A stretch of DNA of 60,288 nucleotides from Microcoleus sp. EPA2 (GCA_020882975.1 JAHRFD010000030.1:1-60288), one strand, 5' to 3'; positions 18,678-25,781 are shown, numbered from the stretch's first letter. The notes: generated from the letters alone by a model not told the origin. A program made the numbers and translations.

Positions 18678-18923
18678 TCAATTCTTTTGCAACCATTTTG
18701 TCAGCACGCGCATCCACTGGCCCGTATTCGGTGCGCGCTGCAAGTCGCTCCAATCTGCCATTTGGGCAAAACCCAGTCGCACCAGCCAATTTACTACGGC
18801 GGTTATGCCTTCGCGTGAGCCAACAACCATGATACGCACGGGTTCCCGGTTTGCTCGATCGTCCGTGGGATCTGGGTATTGTTGGGTGTCGTTGGGCGGT
18901 TCGGTTAGAAAGTCTTTAGCCAT
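18678..18923 (-). CDS. Conserved cyanobacterial hypothetical protein
   Basis: An 81-residue protein beginning MAKDFLTEP. The core MVVGSREGITAVVNWLVRLG followed by WSDLQRAPNTGQWMRVLTK matches a small protein common in cyanobacteria, sometimes misannotated as a peptide transporter component. No function is known. ATG 18923 is preferred over 18953 because GAGGA precedes it at a good distance; the longer start would sit 3 bp from a palindromic operator. It is divergent from the XRE regulator. Confidence 0.7.
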   Translation of the reverse strand: MAKDFLTEPPNDTQQYPDPTDDRANREPVRIMVVGSREGITAVVNWLVRLGFAQMADWSDLQRAPNTGQWMRVLTKWLQKN

Positions 18924-18955
18924 TGGGAAGTCCTCATCTTCAAAATCAACCAATC

Positions 18956-19008
18956 ACTACATATATGTAGTTACCAGTATCATAGCGCAATAACTACATA
19001 TGTGTAGT
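18956..19008. promoter_or_regulatory. Pair of 16-bp palindromic operators in a divergent promoter region
   Basis: Site 1 (18956-18971), ACTACATATATGTAGT, is a perfect palindrome. Site 2 (18993-19008), ACTACATATGTGTAGT, has one mismatched pair. The centres are 37 bp apart, between the small minus-strand gene and the XRE gene. The obvious ligand is the XRE regulator encoded at 19047. Confidence 0.75.
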
Positions 19009-19046
19009 GATTTACGGCTGGGACTTCCCTTGGCATCATGGGGTGC

Positions 19047-19325
19047 ATGGGGAAAGCTGGTCGGGTTTTGAGAGATGTGCTGAACACCTATGGGATTAGC
19101 CAAAACAAATTGGCGATCGCAATGGGCGTGCGAAGTTCTGTTGTCTATCGTTGGTTTAATGAGCTCATCGATCCAACGGGAGACTCGCTTGTGAAGATAG
19201 TTGTGGCCTTAAAGTTGCTAGATATAGATGCAGCGCGGGAGTTTGTGCAGCGCTATTTGGGTGAAGTTTTGGAGGATGAGGGTGAGGCTGAGGTCGATCG
19301 ATCTACAGATACAGAATCGAGTTAA
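19047..19325 (+). CDS. XRE family helix-turn-helix regulator
   Basis: A 92-residue protein beginning MGKAGRVLRDVLNTYG. The HTH is visible as ISQNKLAIAMGVRSSVVYRW (about 17-36), followed by DPTGDSLVKIVVALKLLD. The C-terminal 20 residues are acidic and variable. ATG 19047 is used because relatives start with MGKAG; ATG 19038 is an alternative. It is divergent from the small conserved gene, and the twin palindromes just upstream suggest autoregulation and control of the neighbour. Confidence 0.85.
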   Translation: MGKAGRVLRDVLNTYGISQNKLAIAMGVRSSVVYRWFNELIDPTGDSLVKIVVALKLLDIDAAREFVQRYLGEVLEDEGEAEVDRSTDTESS

Positions 19326-19349
19326 TGATAAAATTATGGCAGAGTGACA

Positions 19350-19934
19350 ATGACACCGAAGTTCAAAGCGATGACAGCAGCACTTCCAATTTCTCTGACT
19401 CTCGAAGCTTTCCTCAAACTACCGGAAACTCAACCTGCGAGTGAATTTATTAACGGACGCATTCACCAAAAGATTATGCCTCAAGGCAAACATTCTCGAT
19501 TGCAACTCAAGTTTTGCAATAGTGTCAATCTGGTTGCGGAAACGGAAAAAATTGCTCTGGCTTTTCCCGAATTGCGGTGTACTTTTGGCGGGCGTTCTAT
19601 TGTACCTGATGCTACAGTGTTTGCTTGGGATAGAATCGCTTTTGACGCAGATGGCGAAGTTCCAAATTCCTTTGCAATTCCTCCCGACTGGACAGTAGAA
19701 ATTTTATCGCCAGACCAAAAAGCAACTAAGGTGATTAGTAATATTTTACACTGCTTGAAATACGGGACTCAGATCGGATGGTTGATCGATCCAGAGGAAC
19801 GGTTGATTTTAGCATTTATTCCCGGAGGAGAACCCGTTGAGTTAACGGAACAAGATCGGTTGCCCGTGCCAAGTTTTTTAACATTAGATTTGACAGTAGA
19901 GCAGGTTTTTGGGTGGTTGAAAGCAGGTAGATAA
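19350..19934 (+). CDS. Uma2 family (DUF820) predicted endonuclease
   Basis: A 194-residue PD-(D/E)XK-type protein of the Uma2/DUF820 family, greatly expanded in cyanobacteria. Visible motifs are LPETQPASEFINGRI, RSIVPDATVFAWDRI (active-site Asp) and WTVEILSPDQKATKV (Glu ... Lys). GWLIDPEERLILAF closes the fold. GTG 19344 and ATG 19371 are other possible starts. Nuclease activity is predicted by fold only, and the role is unknown. Confidence 0.85.
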   Translation: MTPKFKAMTAALPISLTLEAFLKLPETQPASEFINGRIHQKIMPQGKHSRLQLKFCNSVNLVAETEKIALAFPELRCTFGGRSIVPDATVFAWDRIAFDADGEVPNSFAIPPDWTVEILSPDQKATKVISNILHCLKYGTQIGWLIDPEERLILAFIPGGEPVELTEQDRLPVPSFLTLDLTVEQVFGWLKAGR

Positions 19935-20004
19935 CTTTGCTCTAATTTCGAGCCGATCGCAAATTCCGCACATCCTTATATACAACGTTAAATTTTGATA
20001 TTTT

Positions 20005-20502
20005 ATGCAAACACCAAAAGTCGAACAAACACCGGAAAACTTAATGCAAAGTCTTTATGAAACTGATTTTTACGCTTGGACTGAGGAACAAGCAAAACTC
20101 CTCAAACATCAAAAATGGAGTCAACTTGACCTACCTAATTTAATCGAGGAGATTGAGTCATTGGGAAAACAACAACGCGCTGAATTAAGAAATCGGTTGA
20201 GTATTTTGATTGGACATTTGCTTAAATGGGAATATCAAATATCGAAACGAAGTCGCAGTTGGGTGAATACTATTTGCATCCAGCGTATCGATATATTAGA
20301 ATTACTCAAAGAAAATCCCAGTCTCAAACCTTACCTAGAAGAAGCTCTCCAGACAGCTTACAGCAAAGGAATCGCATTAGCTTCGGGAGAAACAAACCTG
20401 CCACGAAAAACCTTTCCAGAGAATTGTTCGTATACGCTAGAAGATATTTTTAGCGATCGCTTTTATCCTGGTGAACCTGTAACAGATGATGTGATGGAAT
20501 GA
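20005..20502 (+). CDS. DUF29 domain-containing protein, copy 1
   Basis: A 165-residue DUF29 protein with the usual landmarks: SLYETDFYAWTEEQAKLL, LDLPNLIEEIESLGKQQR, HLLKWEYQ and TFPENCSYTLEDI near the C-terminus. The function is unknown; the family is common in cyanobacteria near mobile or toxin-antitoxin genes. It is followed by xisI after 12 bp and by a second copy of itself at 20925. The two copies share most of their sequence and part of their upstream DNA. Confidence 0.88.
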   Translation: MQTPKVEQTPENLMQSLYETDFYAWTEEQAKLLKHQKWSQLDLPNLIEEIESLGKQQRAELRNRLSILIGHLLKWEYQISKRSRSWVNTICIQRIDILELLKENPSLKPYLEEALQTAYSKGIALASGETNLPRKTFPENCSYTLEDIFSDRFYPGEPVTDDVME

Positions 20503-20514
20503 GGCGATTGTGCA

Positions 20515-20850
20515 ATGGATAAACTAGAATTATACCGTCAGTCAATTCGATCGCTATTAACGGAATATGCGGCAACTCCAATTTCTCATGGTGAGATCGA
20601 AACCCAAACAATTTTTGATATTCAGCAAGATCGCTATCAAGTTGTTAACGTTGGTTGGAATGGGAATCGGCGAGTGCATGGATGCGTGCTGCATTTAAAT
20701 ATTAAGGATGGTAAAATTTGGGTGGAGCACAATACAACGGAGATGCGAATTGCCCATGAGTTGGTAGCAATGGGTGTGGCTAAGGAGGATATTATTTTGG
20801 GTTTTCAAGCGCCTTACGTGCGCGAGTATACGGGCTTTGGAGTGGCTTAG
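20515..20850 (+). CDS. XisI-family (fdxN element excision controlling factor) protein
   Basis: A 111-residue XisI-like protein with MDKLELYRQSIRSLL, DRYQVVNVGWNGNRRVHGC, then KIWVEHNTTEMRIAHEL and the C-terminal FQAPYVREYTGFGVA. In Nostoc/Anabaena XisI, with XisH, controls excision of the fdxN element. Here there is no XisH-like gene beside it, only DUF29 genes on both sides. The many XisI copies in non-heterocystous strains suggest another role. Confidence 0.9.
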   Translation: MDKLELYRQSIRSLLTEYAATPISHGEIETQTIFDIQQDRYQVVNVGWNGNRRVHGCVLHLNIKDGKIWVEHNTTEMRIAHELVAMGVAKEDIILGFQAPYVREYTGFGVA

Positions 20851-20924
20851 CGCGATCGTCCAAAAATGTGGCAATATTTTTTTCAAAGTTATACAATGAA
20901 AAAAACCTAAGTTTTGATATATTT

Positions 20925-21422
20925 ATGCAATCACCAAAAGTCGAACCAATACCGGGAGATTTAAGAGAAAGTCTGTATGAAACAGATTTTTTTGCTTGGA
21001 CTTATGCTCAAGCAAAATTATTGAAAGAACGAGAATGGAATCAACTAGATTTACCGAATTTAATCGAGGAGATTGAGTCATTGGGCAAACAACAACGTGC
21101 CGAACTAAGAAATCGATTAAAGGTGTTAATTGGACATTTATTAAAATGGGAATATCAAGGAAAACGACGCAGCCGTAGTTGGTTAATGACGATTCGCATT
21201 CAGCGTCGCGATACTCAAGAATTGCTGTCAGAAAACCCTAGTCTTAAACCCTATCTTCAGGAAGCATTACAAAAGATATATGAAAGCGGTAGAGATTTGG
21301 CAACAGGAGAAACCAACTTGCCACTAAAAACTTTCCCAGAAAATTGCCCGTATACCTTAGAAGACATTTTTAGCGATCGCTTTTATCCGGGCGAACCTGC
21401 AACAGATGATGTGATGGAATGA
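20925..21422 (+). CDS. DUF29 domain-containing protein, copy 2
   Basis: A 165-residue paralogue of the protein at 20005-20502: SLYETDFFAWTYAQAKLL, the same LDLPNLIEEIESLGKQQR block, and the same C-terminus GEPATDDVME. ATG 20925 matches the start of copy 1, and the DNA just before both starts (GTTTTGATATATTTATGCAA here) is also similar. The duplicated unit therefore includes leader sequence. The longer frame to 20868 is rejected. Confidence 0.88.
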   Translation: MQSPKVEPIPGDLRESLYETDFFAWTYAQAKLLKEREWNQLDLPNLIEEIESLGKQQRAELRNRLKVLIGHLLKWEYQGKRRSRSWLMTIRIQRRDTQELLSENPSLKPYLQEALQKIYESGRDLATGETNLPLKTFPENCPYTLEDIFSDRFYPGEPATDDVME

Positions 21423-21461
21423 GAGCGAACTTAGTTTTTGGGTTAGGGCGTACTTCTCACC

Positions 21462-21530
21462 AAAGAAACCGGGTTTTTTTACGAATACTTCGTTGTAACC
21501 CGCAGATTTGGGAAAAAACCCGGTTTCTGG
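21462..21530. repeat. AACCGGG inverted-repeat element
   Basis: A perfect 16-bp inverted repeat, AGAAACCGGGTTTTTT (21464-21479) and AAAAAACCCGGTTTCT (21513-21528), encloses a 33-bp loop containing ACGAATACTTCGTTGTAACC. The same words recur at 41570-41702. It could also terminate the DUF29 transcript. Confidence 0.75.
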
Positions 21531-21555
21531 GCCCCATGCGCTAGGACTAATTTCT

Positions 21556-21759
21556 TTAAACGGTAATGTCACCAGCAGCGATTTCCTGACGTACTATCTC
21601 AGCTAGACTATCCCACTGAGCGTCTGTTGTAGCTTCCAATTTATCGCTCCACACCTCTTCATCACTCATATCCTCTTCTTCCATGAGAATGCGGATTAAT
21701 TCTCGTTTCTCGATCGCAGACAGTTGTCTAATGGTAGGGAGTAATTCTGTTAGTGTCAT
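21556..21759 (-). CDS. Small antitoxin-like hypothetical protein
   Basis: A 67-residue helical protein beginning MTLTELLPTIRQLSAIEKRE and continuing LIRILMEEEDMSDEE. The pattern resembles small cyanobacterial antitoxin-like proteins, but no toxin gene lies next to it. The acidic middle and the absence of Cys or His make an enzymatic role unlikely. The function is not known. Confidence 0.6.
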   Translation of the reverse strand: MTLTELLPTIRQLSAIEKRELIRILMEEEDMSDEEVWSDKLEATTDAQWDSLAEIVRQEIAAGDITV

Positions 21760-21905
21760 CGGTTGTTTTCCTACGATGCGTCTATGTTAACGGTAGCAGG
21801 TGAACGTAGTAATTGCAACTTCCACGGGAGTTTGACAAAAAATGCTCAAAAATTGCTATAATAAAAACTCTTAAAAACTTAACACTAAAGGCTGAGGTTA
21901 ACGTC

Positions 21906-22205
21906 GTGACAATAACTTCACAAGAAACGGATGTAGAGATTCAACAATTCCCGATTCTTCTGGGACAGGGAGGGGAAATTACTATTCCCCAGTTATTACA
22001 AGATGCTCTCAAAGTCGATCGGGGAGATATGTTGGTGCTGCTCCAAATAGGTAATTTGATTGTGCTTGCTCCCAAACAACCTCAAGCTCCGCAACGAATC
22101 GATCGGATTGTCACGATTATGGAAAATGAAAATGTGGGTTTAAATGATTTATTGGCGGGTTTAGAAGCGGAAAGAGAGGCGATTTGGCAGGAGAAACAGT
22201 CTTGA
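21906..22205 (+). CDS. AbrB/MazE/SpoVT-like DNA-binding protein (GTG start)
   Basis: A 99-residue protein with a swapped-hairpin AbrB motif: QGGEITIPQLLQDALKVDRG, then DMLVLLQIGNLIVLAP. The C-terminal helix (LNDLLAGLEAEREAIWQEK) is typical of antitoxins that contact a toxin. GTG 21906 is used, since the frame upstream to 21813 has no family similarity. After the stop there is only a 32-codon frame before a gap, so the toxin partner is missing or unrecognised. Confidence 0.75.
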   Translation: MTITSQETDVEIQQFPILLGQGGEITIPQLLQDALKVDRGDMLVLLQIGNLIVLAPKQPQAPQRIDRIVTIMENENVGLNDLLAGLEAEREAIWQEKQS

Positions 22206-22373
22206 TGCGTAGGGTATTGAAATCGCATAATAATCAGTTTTCGTTGTGGTTCGCCAGATTCATTGCCTGCATCAAAGCTATATCAGCACCAAAAGTATTG
22301 TAGGTGGTGGGATGGCATAAAGTTCCACTGGGATATAATGGTTAATGAGGTCTAGCAAGGAGAATGTGCGATA

Positions 22374-22622
22374 GTGACACTCCGAGAAGAATTAATCAAT
22401 GAGATCGATCGAGCATCAGATGATGTACTTCAGGTGCTATTGAGTTTTTTGCGTCAGACGCGATTGTCGCAGTCTGAGCCTTCTGTGTCGATCGATTTGG
22501 CTGAGATTTCGAGTGCTGGATTGACCGCGCAAAAGCATTATCCTCTGCGCGGGATGCCGTTGGTAATTGCCGAGGATTTTGATGAGCCGATGTCAGATTT
22601 ATGGGATGCGCTGGGTACATGA
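22374..22622 (+). CDS. VapB-like antitoxin (GTG start)
   Basis: An 82-residue protein. The N-terminal helix (TLREELINEIDRASDDVLQ) resembles DUF2281-type antitoxins, and the acidic C-terminus (EDFDEPMSDLWDALG) suits PIN-toxin neutralisation. Its stop overlaps the toxin start as ATGA, so translation is coupled. GTG 22374 is the only plausible start. Confidence 0.75.
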   Translation: MTLREELINEIDRASDDVLQVLLSFLRQTRLSQSEPSVSIDLAEISSAGLTAQKHYPLRGMPLVIAEDFDEPMSDLWDALGT

Positions 22623-23014
22623 TTTTACTGGATACACATATTTGGCTTTGGCTGCTGCACGATCCGAGTAATTTGTCTGTGGTGGCAAATCGTGCGATCG
22701 AGGCTGAGGAAAGCCAAAGCGGTTTATTGGTTTCTGCAATTTCCGTTTGGGAAATAGCCGTGAAATCGAGTCTGGGAAAGCTTACTTTACCTTTGCCGAT
22801 CGCACAGTGGTACGCACAAGCGAGAACTCATTCAGGTATAGTTATTGAGCCATTAAATCCGCTGGATGCGATCGACAGTACGCAACTTCCAGGGGATTTT
22901 CACAAAGATCCAGCAGATCGTATTTTAGTAGCGATCGCGCGGCGGTATGATATTCCTTTGGTTACTTGTGATGAAAAGATTCTGAGCTATCCTCACGTTG
23001 AAACGATTTGGTAG
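22619..23014 (+). CDS. vapC: VapC-like PIN domain toxin
   Basis: A 131-residue PIN-domain RNase. The acidic active site is complete: Asp5 in LLDTHIW, Glu45 in SVWEIA, Asp97 and Asp100 in DPADRILVA, and Asp118 in VTCDEKIL. It belongs to the PIN subgroup with long helices (VKSSLGKLTLP). The ATGA overlap with the antitoxin defines the start at 22619. It is predicted to cut RNA and be held inactive by the upstream protein. Confidence 0.9.
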   Translation: MILLDTHIWLWLLHDPSNLSVVANRAIEAEESQSGLLVSAISVWEIAVKSSLGKLTLPLPIAQWYAQARTHSGIVIEPLNPLDAIDSTQLPGDFHKDPADRILVAIARRYDIPLVTCDEKILSYPHVETIW

Positions 23015-23072
23015 TTGCGGGCGATCGCACTTAGTTTTTTGGTAAGGGCGATCGCACTTCGCACACCACAAT

Positions 23073-23501
23073 CTATTCTGGTTTCATCCAACCTTTAACT
23101 ATCGCTTTCCCAACATTGACATAGGGATTGTCTAAAAACTCTTCGATCGCAGCTTCACCGCCAGCCTGCAATGCACCAACCGCACGACGCTTGAAACTGG
23201 GAGTAGTTTCATCATTAACATGAGCAATCTTTTCCTCATCAGTCGCCGTAGGATTAGTTACCTCTAACTGTTTGAGAAGTTCTTGAATTTCTTTTGCTGA
23301 AGCAGCAAGATTTTGTTTCTGTTCTGATTGCTGGACAAAAATGTTATTGTCAGAGCTGGCTTTCTCACCCATAGCTCCAACCTGACCATGATTATTATAG
23401 GAGTTTTCTGACATTAATTTACTCTCCGATACGGGTTTATACTCTACATTTCCACCGACGTTTCCTTGAACCAAATTGCCCTTAAAGCTACTGTTATTCA
23501 T
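23073..23501 (-). CDS. Soluble protein with N-terminal GNxxQGN motif
   Basis: A 142-residue hydrophilic protein of a cyanobacterial family I recognise only by pattern. The N-terminus carries NNSSFKGNLVQGNVGGNVEY, closely matching the C-terminus of the DUF6232 protein encoded just upstream. A Gly/Asn-rich stretch follows (NNHGQVGAMGEKASSDNN). Then come a helical part (AKEIQELLKQLEVTNPTA) and a C-terminal module (RRAVGALQAGGEAAIEEFLD) often attached to cyanobacterial signalling ATPases. Starts at 23522 and 23534 are possible. It is probably cotranscribed with the gene at 23573-24073 (71-bp gap). The function is unknown. Confidence 0.65.
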   Translation of the reverse strand: MNNSSFKGNLVQGNVGGNVEYKPVSESKLMSENSYNNHGQVGAMGEKASSDNNIFVQQSEQKQNLAASAKEIQELLKQLEVTNPTATDEEKIAHVNDETTPSFKRRAVGALQAGGEAAIEEFLDNPYVNVGKAIVKGWMKPE

Positions 23502-23572
23502 GTCTACAGATTTCCGCTCCATAGCTGATAGCATCCTCAATTGCTAATGTTTACTTTTAGTGTCATTTTCGC

Positions 23573-24073
23573 TCAATCGTCAGAAAGATACGAAGTGTCT
23601 CCTCCAGCATTTCCCTGTATAAAATTACCACTCACCTTACTATTACTAATGGATATTTGATAAGTTGCTTCTTTTTCAGTTTCAATGAAATCATATACTT
23701 GTCCAATGATTTCCTTGAGACTGTCCGTTTTATTTGTAGTAAACAGCGTCTTATCACCAGAATTGAGACTTATTAATAAACCGTAGTGTTTGGGCTTATA
23801 AAAGTTCCATATTACGCCAGCCATCCCAGGAAAAAAGTAATACCAGCCTAGGTAGTTGTTATTCATAGCGTTTAGTGATGAAAATAAAAAAGCAACTACA
23901 ATAATCCACCAAGGAATCGTTCCCACATCTACCTCTCCTTCACTAAAACTTGTAATATTGTGAGTCTGGTAAACATTTTTTGAAAAGCGAACTGTTCTTT
24001 TAGTTAGAGTGATAACTCCATTCCTTACTAAAGTAATACCCTTATTACTTTTAAATGGGTTTAGTGTTGCCAT
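23573..24073 (-). CDS. DUF6232-like membrane protein with C-terminal GNxxQGN motif
   Basis: A 166-residue protein. The N-terminus (residues 1-50) is a small beta-rich domain (RNGVITLTKRTVRFSKNVYQ). Two membrane segments follow (about WWIIVVAFLFSS and YYFFPGMAGVIW). A cytosolic domain comes next (YGLLISLNSGDKTLFTTN ... SLKEIIGQVYDFIE). This order fits DUF6232 proteins. The last 25 residues, SNSKVSGNFIQGNAGGDTSY and a short acidic end, form a tag shared with the start of the next gene product. Both lie on the minus strand, divergent from the HTH gene at 24342. Confidence 0.7.
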   Translation of the reverse strand: MATLNPFKSNKGITLVRNGVITLTKRTVRFSKNVYQTHNITSFSEGEVDVGTIPWWIIVVAFLFSSLNAMNNNYLGWYYFFPGMAGVIWNFYKPKHYGLLISLNSGDKTLFTTNKTDSLKEIIGQVYDFIETEKEATYQISISNSKVSGNFIQGNAGGDTSYLSDD

Positions 24074-24230
24074 TGATTATACCTATAGAATAATTGACGG
24101 TTGAGGTTATGTAGTGGCACCCTTTTCAGCTCTTAGGCGCAACTATGCACCTGTCAATCAACACTCTAGTAAGATATTTGTGTCGGACTCATCCATGCTA
24201 GACCGATCGCACAAAAACTGTCAAGGAAAA

Positions 24231-24304
24231 AAAAGTGGGAAAAAGTTGGAACTTCCTAAAAATTCGATCCGAAGCCAAAAAAGTGGGAAAAAGTGGGAAA
24301 AAGT
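24231..24304. promoter_or_regulatory. Three AAAAGTGGGAAAAAGT direct repeats upstream of the vMAP-HTH gene
   Basis: Identical 16-mers start at 24231, 24279 and 24289. The last two overlap with a 10-bp period, one helical turn. A candidate -10 element TATAGT is at 24309-24314, so the repeats cover the -35 region. They look like binding sites for a cooperative regulator, possibly the encoded HTH protein. Confidence 0.6.
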
Positions 24305-24341
24305 TTGCTATAGTAACTAAAATTATCCCACCATCCCACCT

Positions 24342-24857
24342 ATGGACAGTCCTCAGATAGTGCAATTTGTCGATGATGCTGTCTGCGCCAAGACAGGCAA
24401 ACATCTAAACAACTTGCAGCGCAAAATTATCGCTGGAATACTGAATCGTAAAAAGTATTCTGACGTTGCAGAAACTTATGGTTATAGTTCCCAGCACGTT
24501 AAAAAAGCCAGTCACGAGCTTTTGCAAATGTTATCTGAGGTGTTTGGCGAACCAGTTAAAAAAAGTAATCTTGAATCCGTCTTAGAACGGCATATAAATC
24601 AGAATATAACAACTCTCGGTAATAAAAATAATCAAAAAATTATTGGTATTAGCTACATTAACAATTGTTCTAATCCCTCCACTCCTACCCCAGATGAAAG
24701 TCAGCAGGAAACTCCCGACTTGCAGGAGGAAAGCAAAAATCAAACTAAGATTGAAACAATAGATAAATTACGGCAGTTTGGCTTAAGCGACGAGCAAATT
24801 GCCGAAGCGCTAGATATACCTTTAGAGCAGGTTAAACAGGTGGACTTGGAGGAGTAA
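24342..24857 (+). CDS. Stand-alone vMAP-type helix-turn-helix protein
   Basis: A 171-residue protein. Residues 1-~85 (VDDAVCAKTGKHLNNLQRKI, then YSDVAETYGYSSQHVKKAS) match the N-terminal HTH domain normally fused to large cyanobacterial NTPase or WD40 signalling proteins. Here that large part is absent: a polar Asn/Ser/Pro linker (~90-140) leads to a second small HTH-like segment (KLRQFGLSDEQIAEALDIPL). The frame ends cleanly. It may be an independent DNA-binding regulator. It is divergent from the DUF6232 gene and has iterated repeats in its promoter. Confidence 0.75.
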   Translation: MDSPQIVQFVDDAVCAKTGKHLNNLQRKIIAGILNRKKYSDVAETYGYSSQHVKKASHELLQMLSEVFGEPVKKSNLESVLERHINQNITTLGNKNNQKIIGISYINNCSNPSTPTPDESQQETPDLQEESKNQTKIETIDKLRQFGLSDEQIAEALDIPLEQVKQVDLEE

Positions 24858-24910
24858 AGTCTGCTACAGTAATAAAGAGATAAGTTTTGAGAATAAATTA
24901 GGAGAATAAA

Positions 24911-25114
24911 TTGAAAATCAAAATTATCATCCACGAAGCAGAAGAAGGCGGATACTGGGCAGAAGTTCCTGCTATTCCTGGCTGTGCAACTGAGGGAGAA
25001 ACCTTTGAGGAACTGCTGCAAAACCTCTATGAAGCGATCGAAGGTTGCTTAAGTGTAGATATTGAATCTATCGAGACAAATGAGCGAGACAAAATTATGG
25101 AGATTGCGATATGA
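24911..25114 (+). CDS. hicB: HicB-like antitoxin (TTG start)
   Basis: A 67-residue protein with the HicB partial RNase-H-like fold: IHEAEEGGYWAEVPAIPGCA, then TFEELLQNLYEAIEGCL. It is the short form without a separate DNA-binding tail. The start is TTG 24911 with AGGAG 6 nt upstream; no ATG is available. Its stop overlaps the HicA start (ATGA). Confidence 0.88.
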   Translation: MKIKIIIHEAEEGGYWAEVPAIPGCATEGETFEELLQNLYEAIEGCLSVDIESIETNERDKIMEIAI

Positions 25115-25389
25115 ACTCCATGTCTGGCAAAGAGTTAGCCAAGCTGCTAGAACGTAATGACTGGATATTATTAAGAGTTCAAGGCAGTCATCATATCTAC
25201 GGGAAAGCTGGAAGCTCAATCCGAATTTCTGTGCCAATTCACGGCAATAAATCTTTAAAATTTGGATTACTCAGACACTTGTTAAAACAGGCGGATTTAT
25301 TGGAAAATACCCCTCAAAATACCAGCACATTTGAAGATTCAAATAGTGACAATAAGGCGGCGAATGAATCTAATTCGATCGATGAATAA
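25111..25389 (+). CDS. hicA: HicA-like mRNA interferase toxin with extra C-terminal tail
   Basis: A 92-residue protein. Residues 1-~65 are a standard HicA dsRBD-like fold: SGKELAKLLERNDW, the catalytic GSHHIY (His27/His28), and IHGNKSLKFGLLRHLLKQA. HicA is usually about 60 residues. Here ~28 polar Asn/Ser/Glu residues follow, with no match known to me. HicA cuts mRNA and is blocked by the upstream HicB. The start is fixed by the 4-bp overlap. Confidence 0.88.
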   Translation: MNSMSGKELAKLLERNDWILLRVQGSHHIYGKAGSSIRISVPIHGNKSLKFGLLRHLLKQADLLENTPQNTSTFEDSNSDNKAANESNSIDE

Positions 25390-25429
25390 CAACGATATTC
25401 GACAGAAAATTCAGGGGTTGTAAGATGCT

Positions 25430-25627
25430 TCAAATTTCCCTGCACTTTCCTTCACTAAATGCTTGTTCTGCTTGTCGCATCAAGGTGTCAAATTTGCTTG
25501 CTTTCAAATTATCTTCAATTTGCCTATCCCAAAGAGATTCTTGGAACTCTTCAAACCATTCGACAAACTCTGCAAGTTCATTCTGTAGAAGTTGCTTTAC
25601 TGCTGTCTTGAGTTCTGTAATTTTCAT
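25430..25627 (-). CDS. Small antitoxin-like protein, no toxin adjacent
   Basis: A 65-residue helical protein: MKITELKTAVKQLLQNELAE, FVEWFEEFQESLWDRQIEDN and a C-terminus rich in Glu and Ala. The pattern matches small cyanobacterial antitoxins normally placed directly before a ParE-like toxin. The transcript runs toward hicA on the opposite strand, 40 bp away, so no partner remains. It is probably an orphan left by deletion. Confidence 0.65.
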   Translation of the reverse strand: MKITELKTAVKQLLQNELAEFVEWFEEFQESLWDRQIEDNLKASKFDTLMRQAEQAFSEGKCREI

Positions 25628-25781
25628 GGGTAAGTATTTTTTTTCCTAATATTGATTTACCCGTTTGTTTTAATTATATCGCGTCGATCGATCTTTGAAA
25701 CCAGCGAGCGGCAAAATTTGGATTTCGCGATCGACACCATCGACGGTAAATTACGGCTGTTTTGCTTTTCGCGGTACTCAA

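Noticed and set aside
21357..21572. A 71-codon minus-strand frame at the end of DUF29 copy 2
   Set aside because: It is the translation of the AACCGGG inverted-repeat element and overlaps the real gene.
22204..22302. A 32-codon frame overlapping the stop of the AbrB-like gene (TGATG), considered as a toxin remnant
   Set aside because: The residues show no PIN, MazF or RelE pattern, and it is too short to support.
24231..24304. Plasmid-type origin iterons
   Set aside because: Only three copies, next to a promoter, with no replication protein gene; a regulatory role is simpler.
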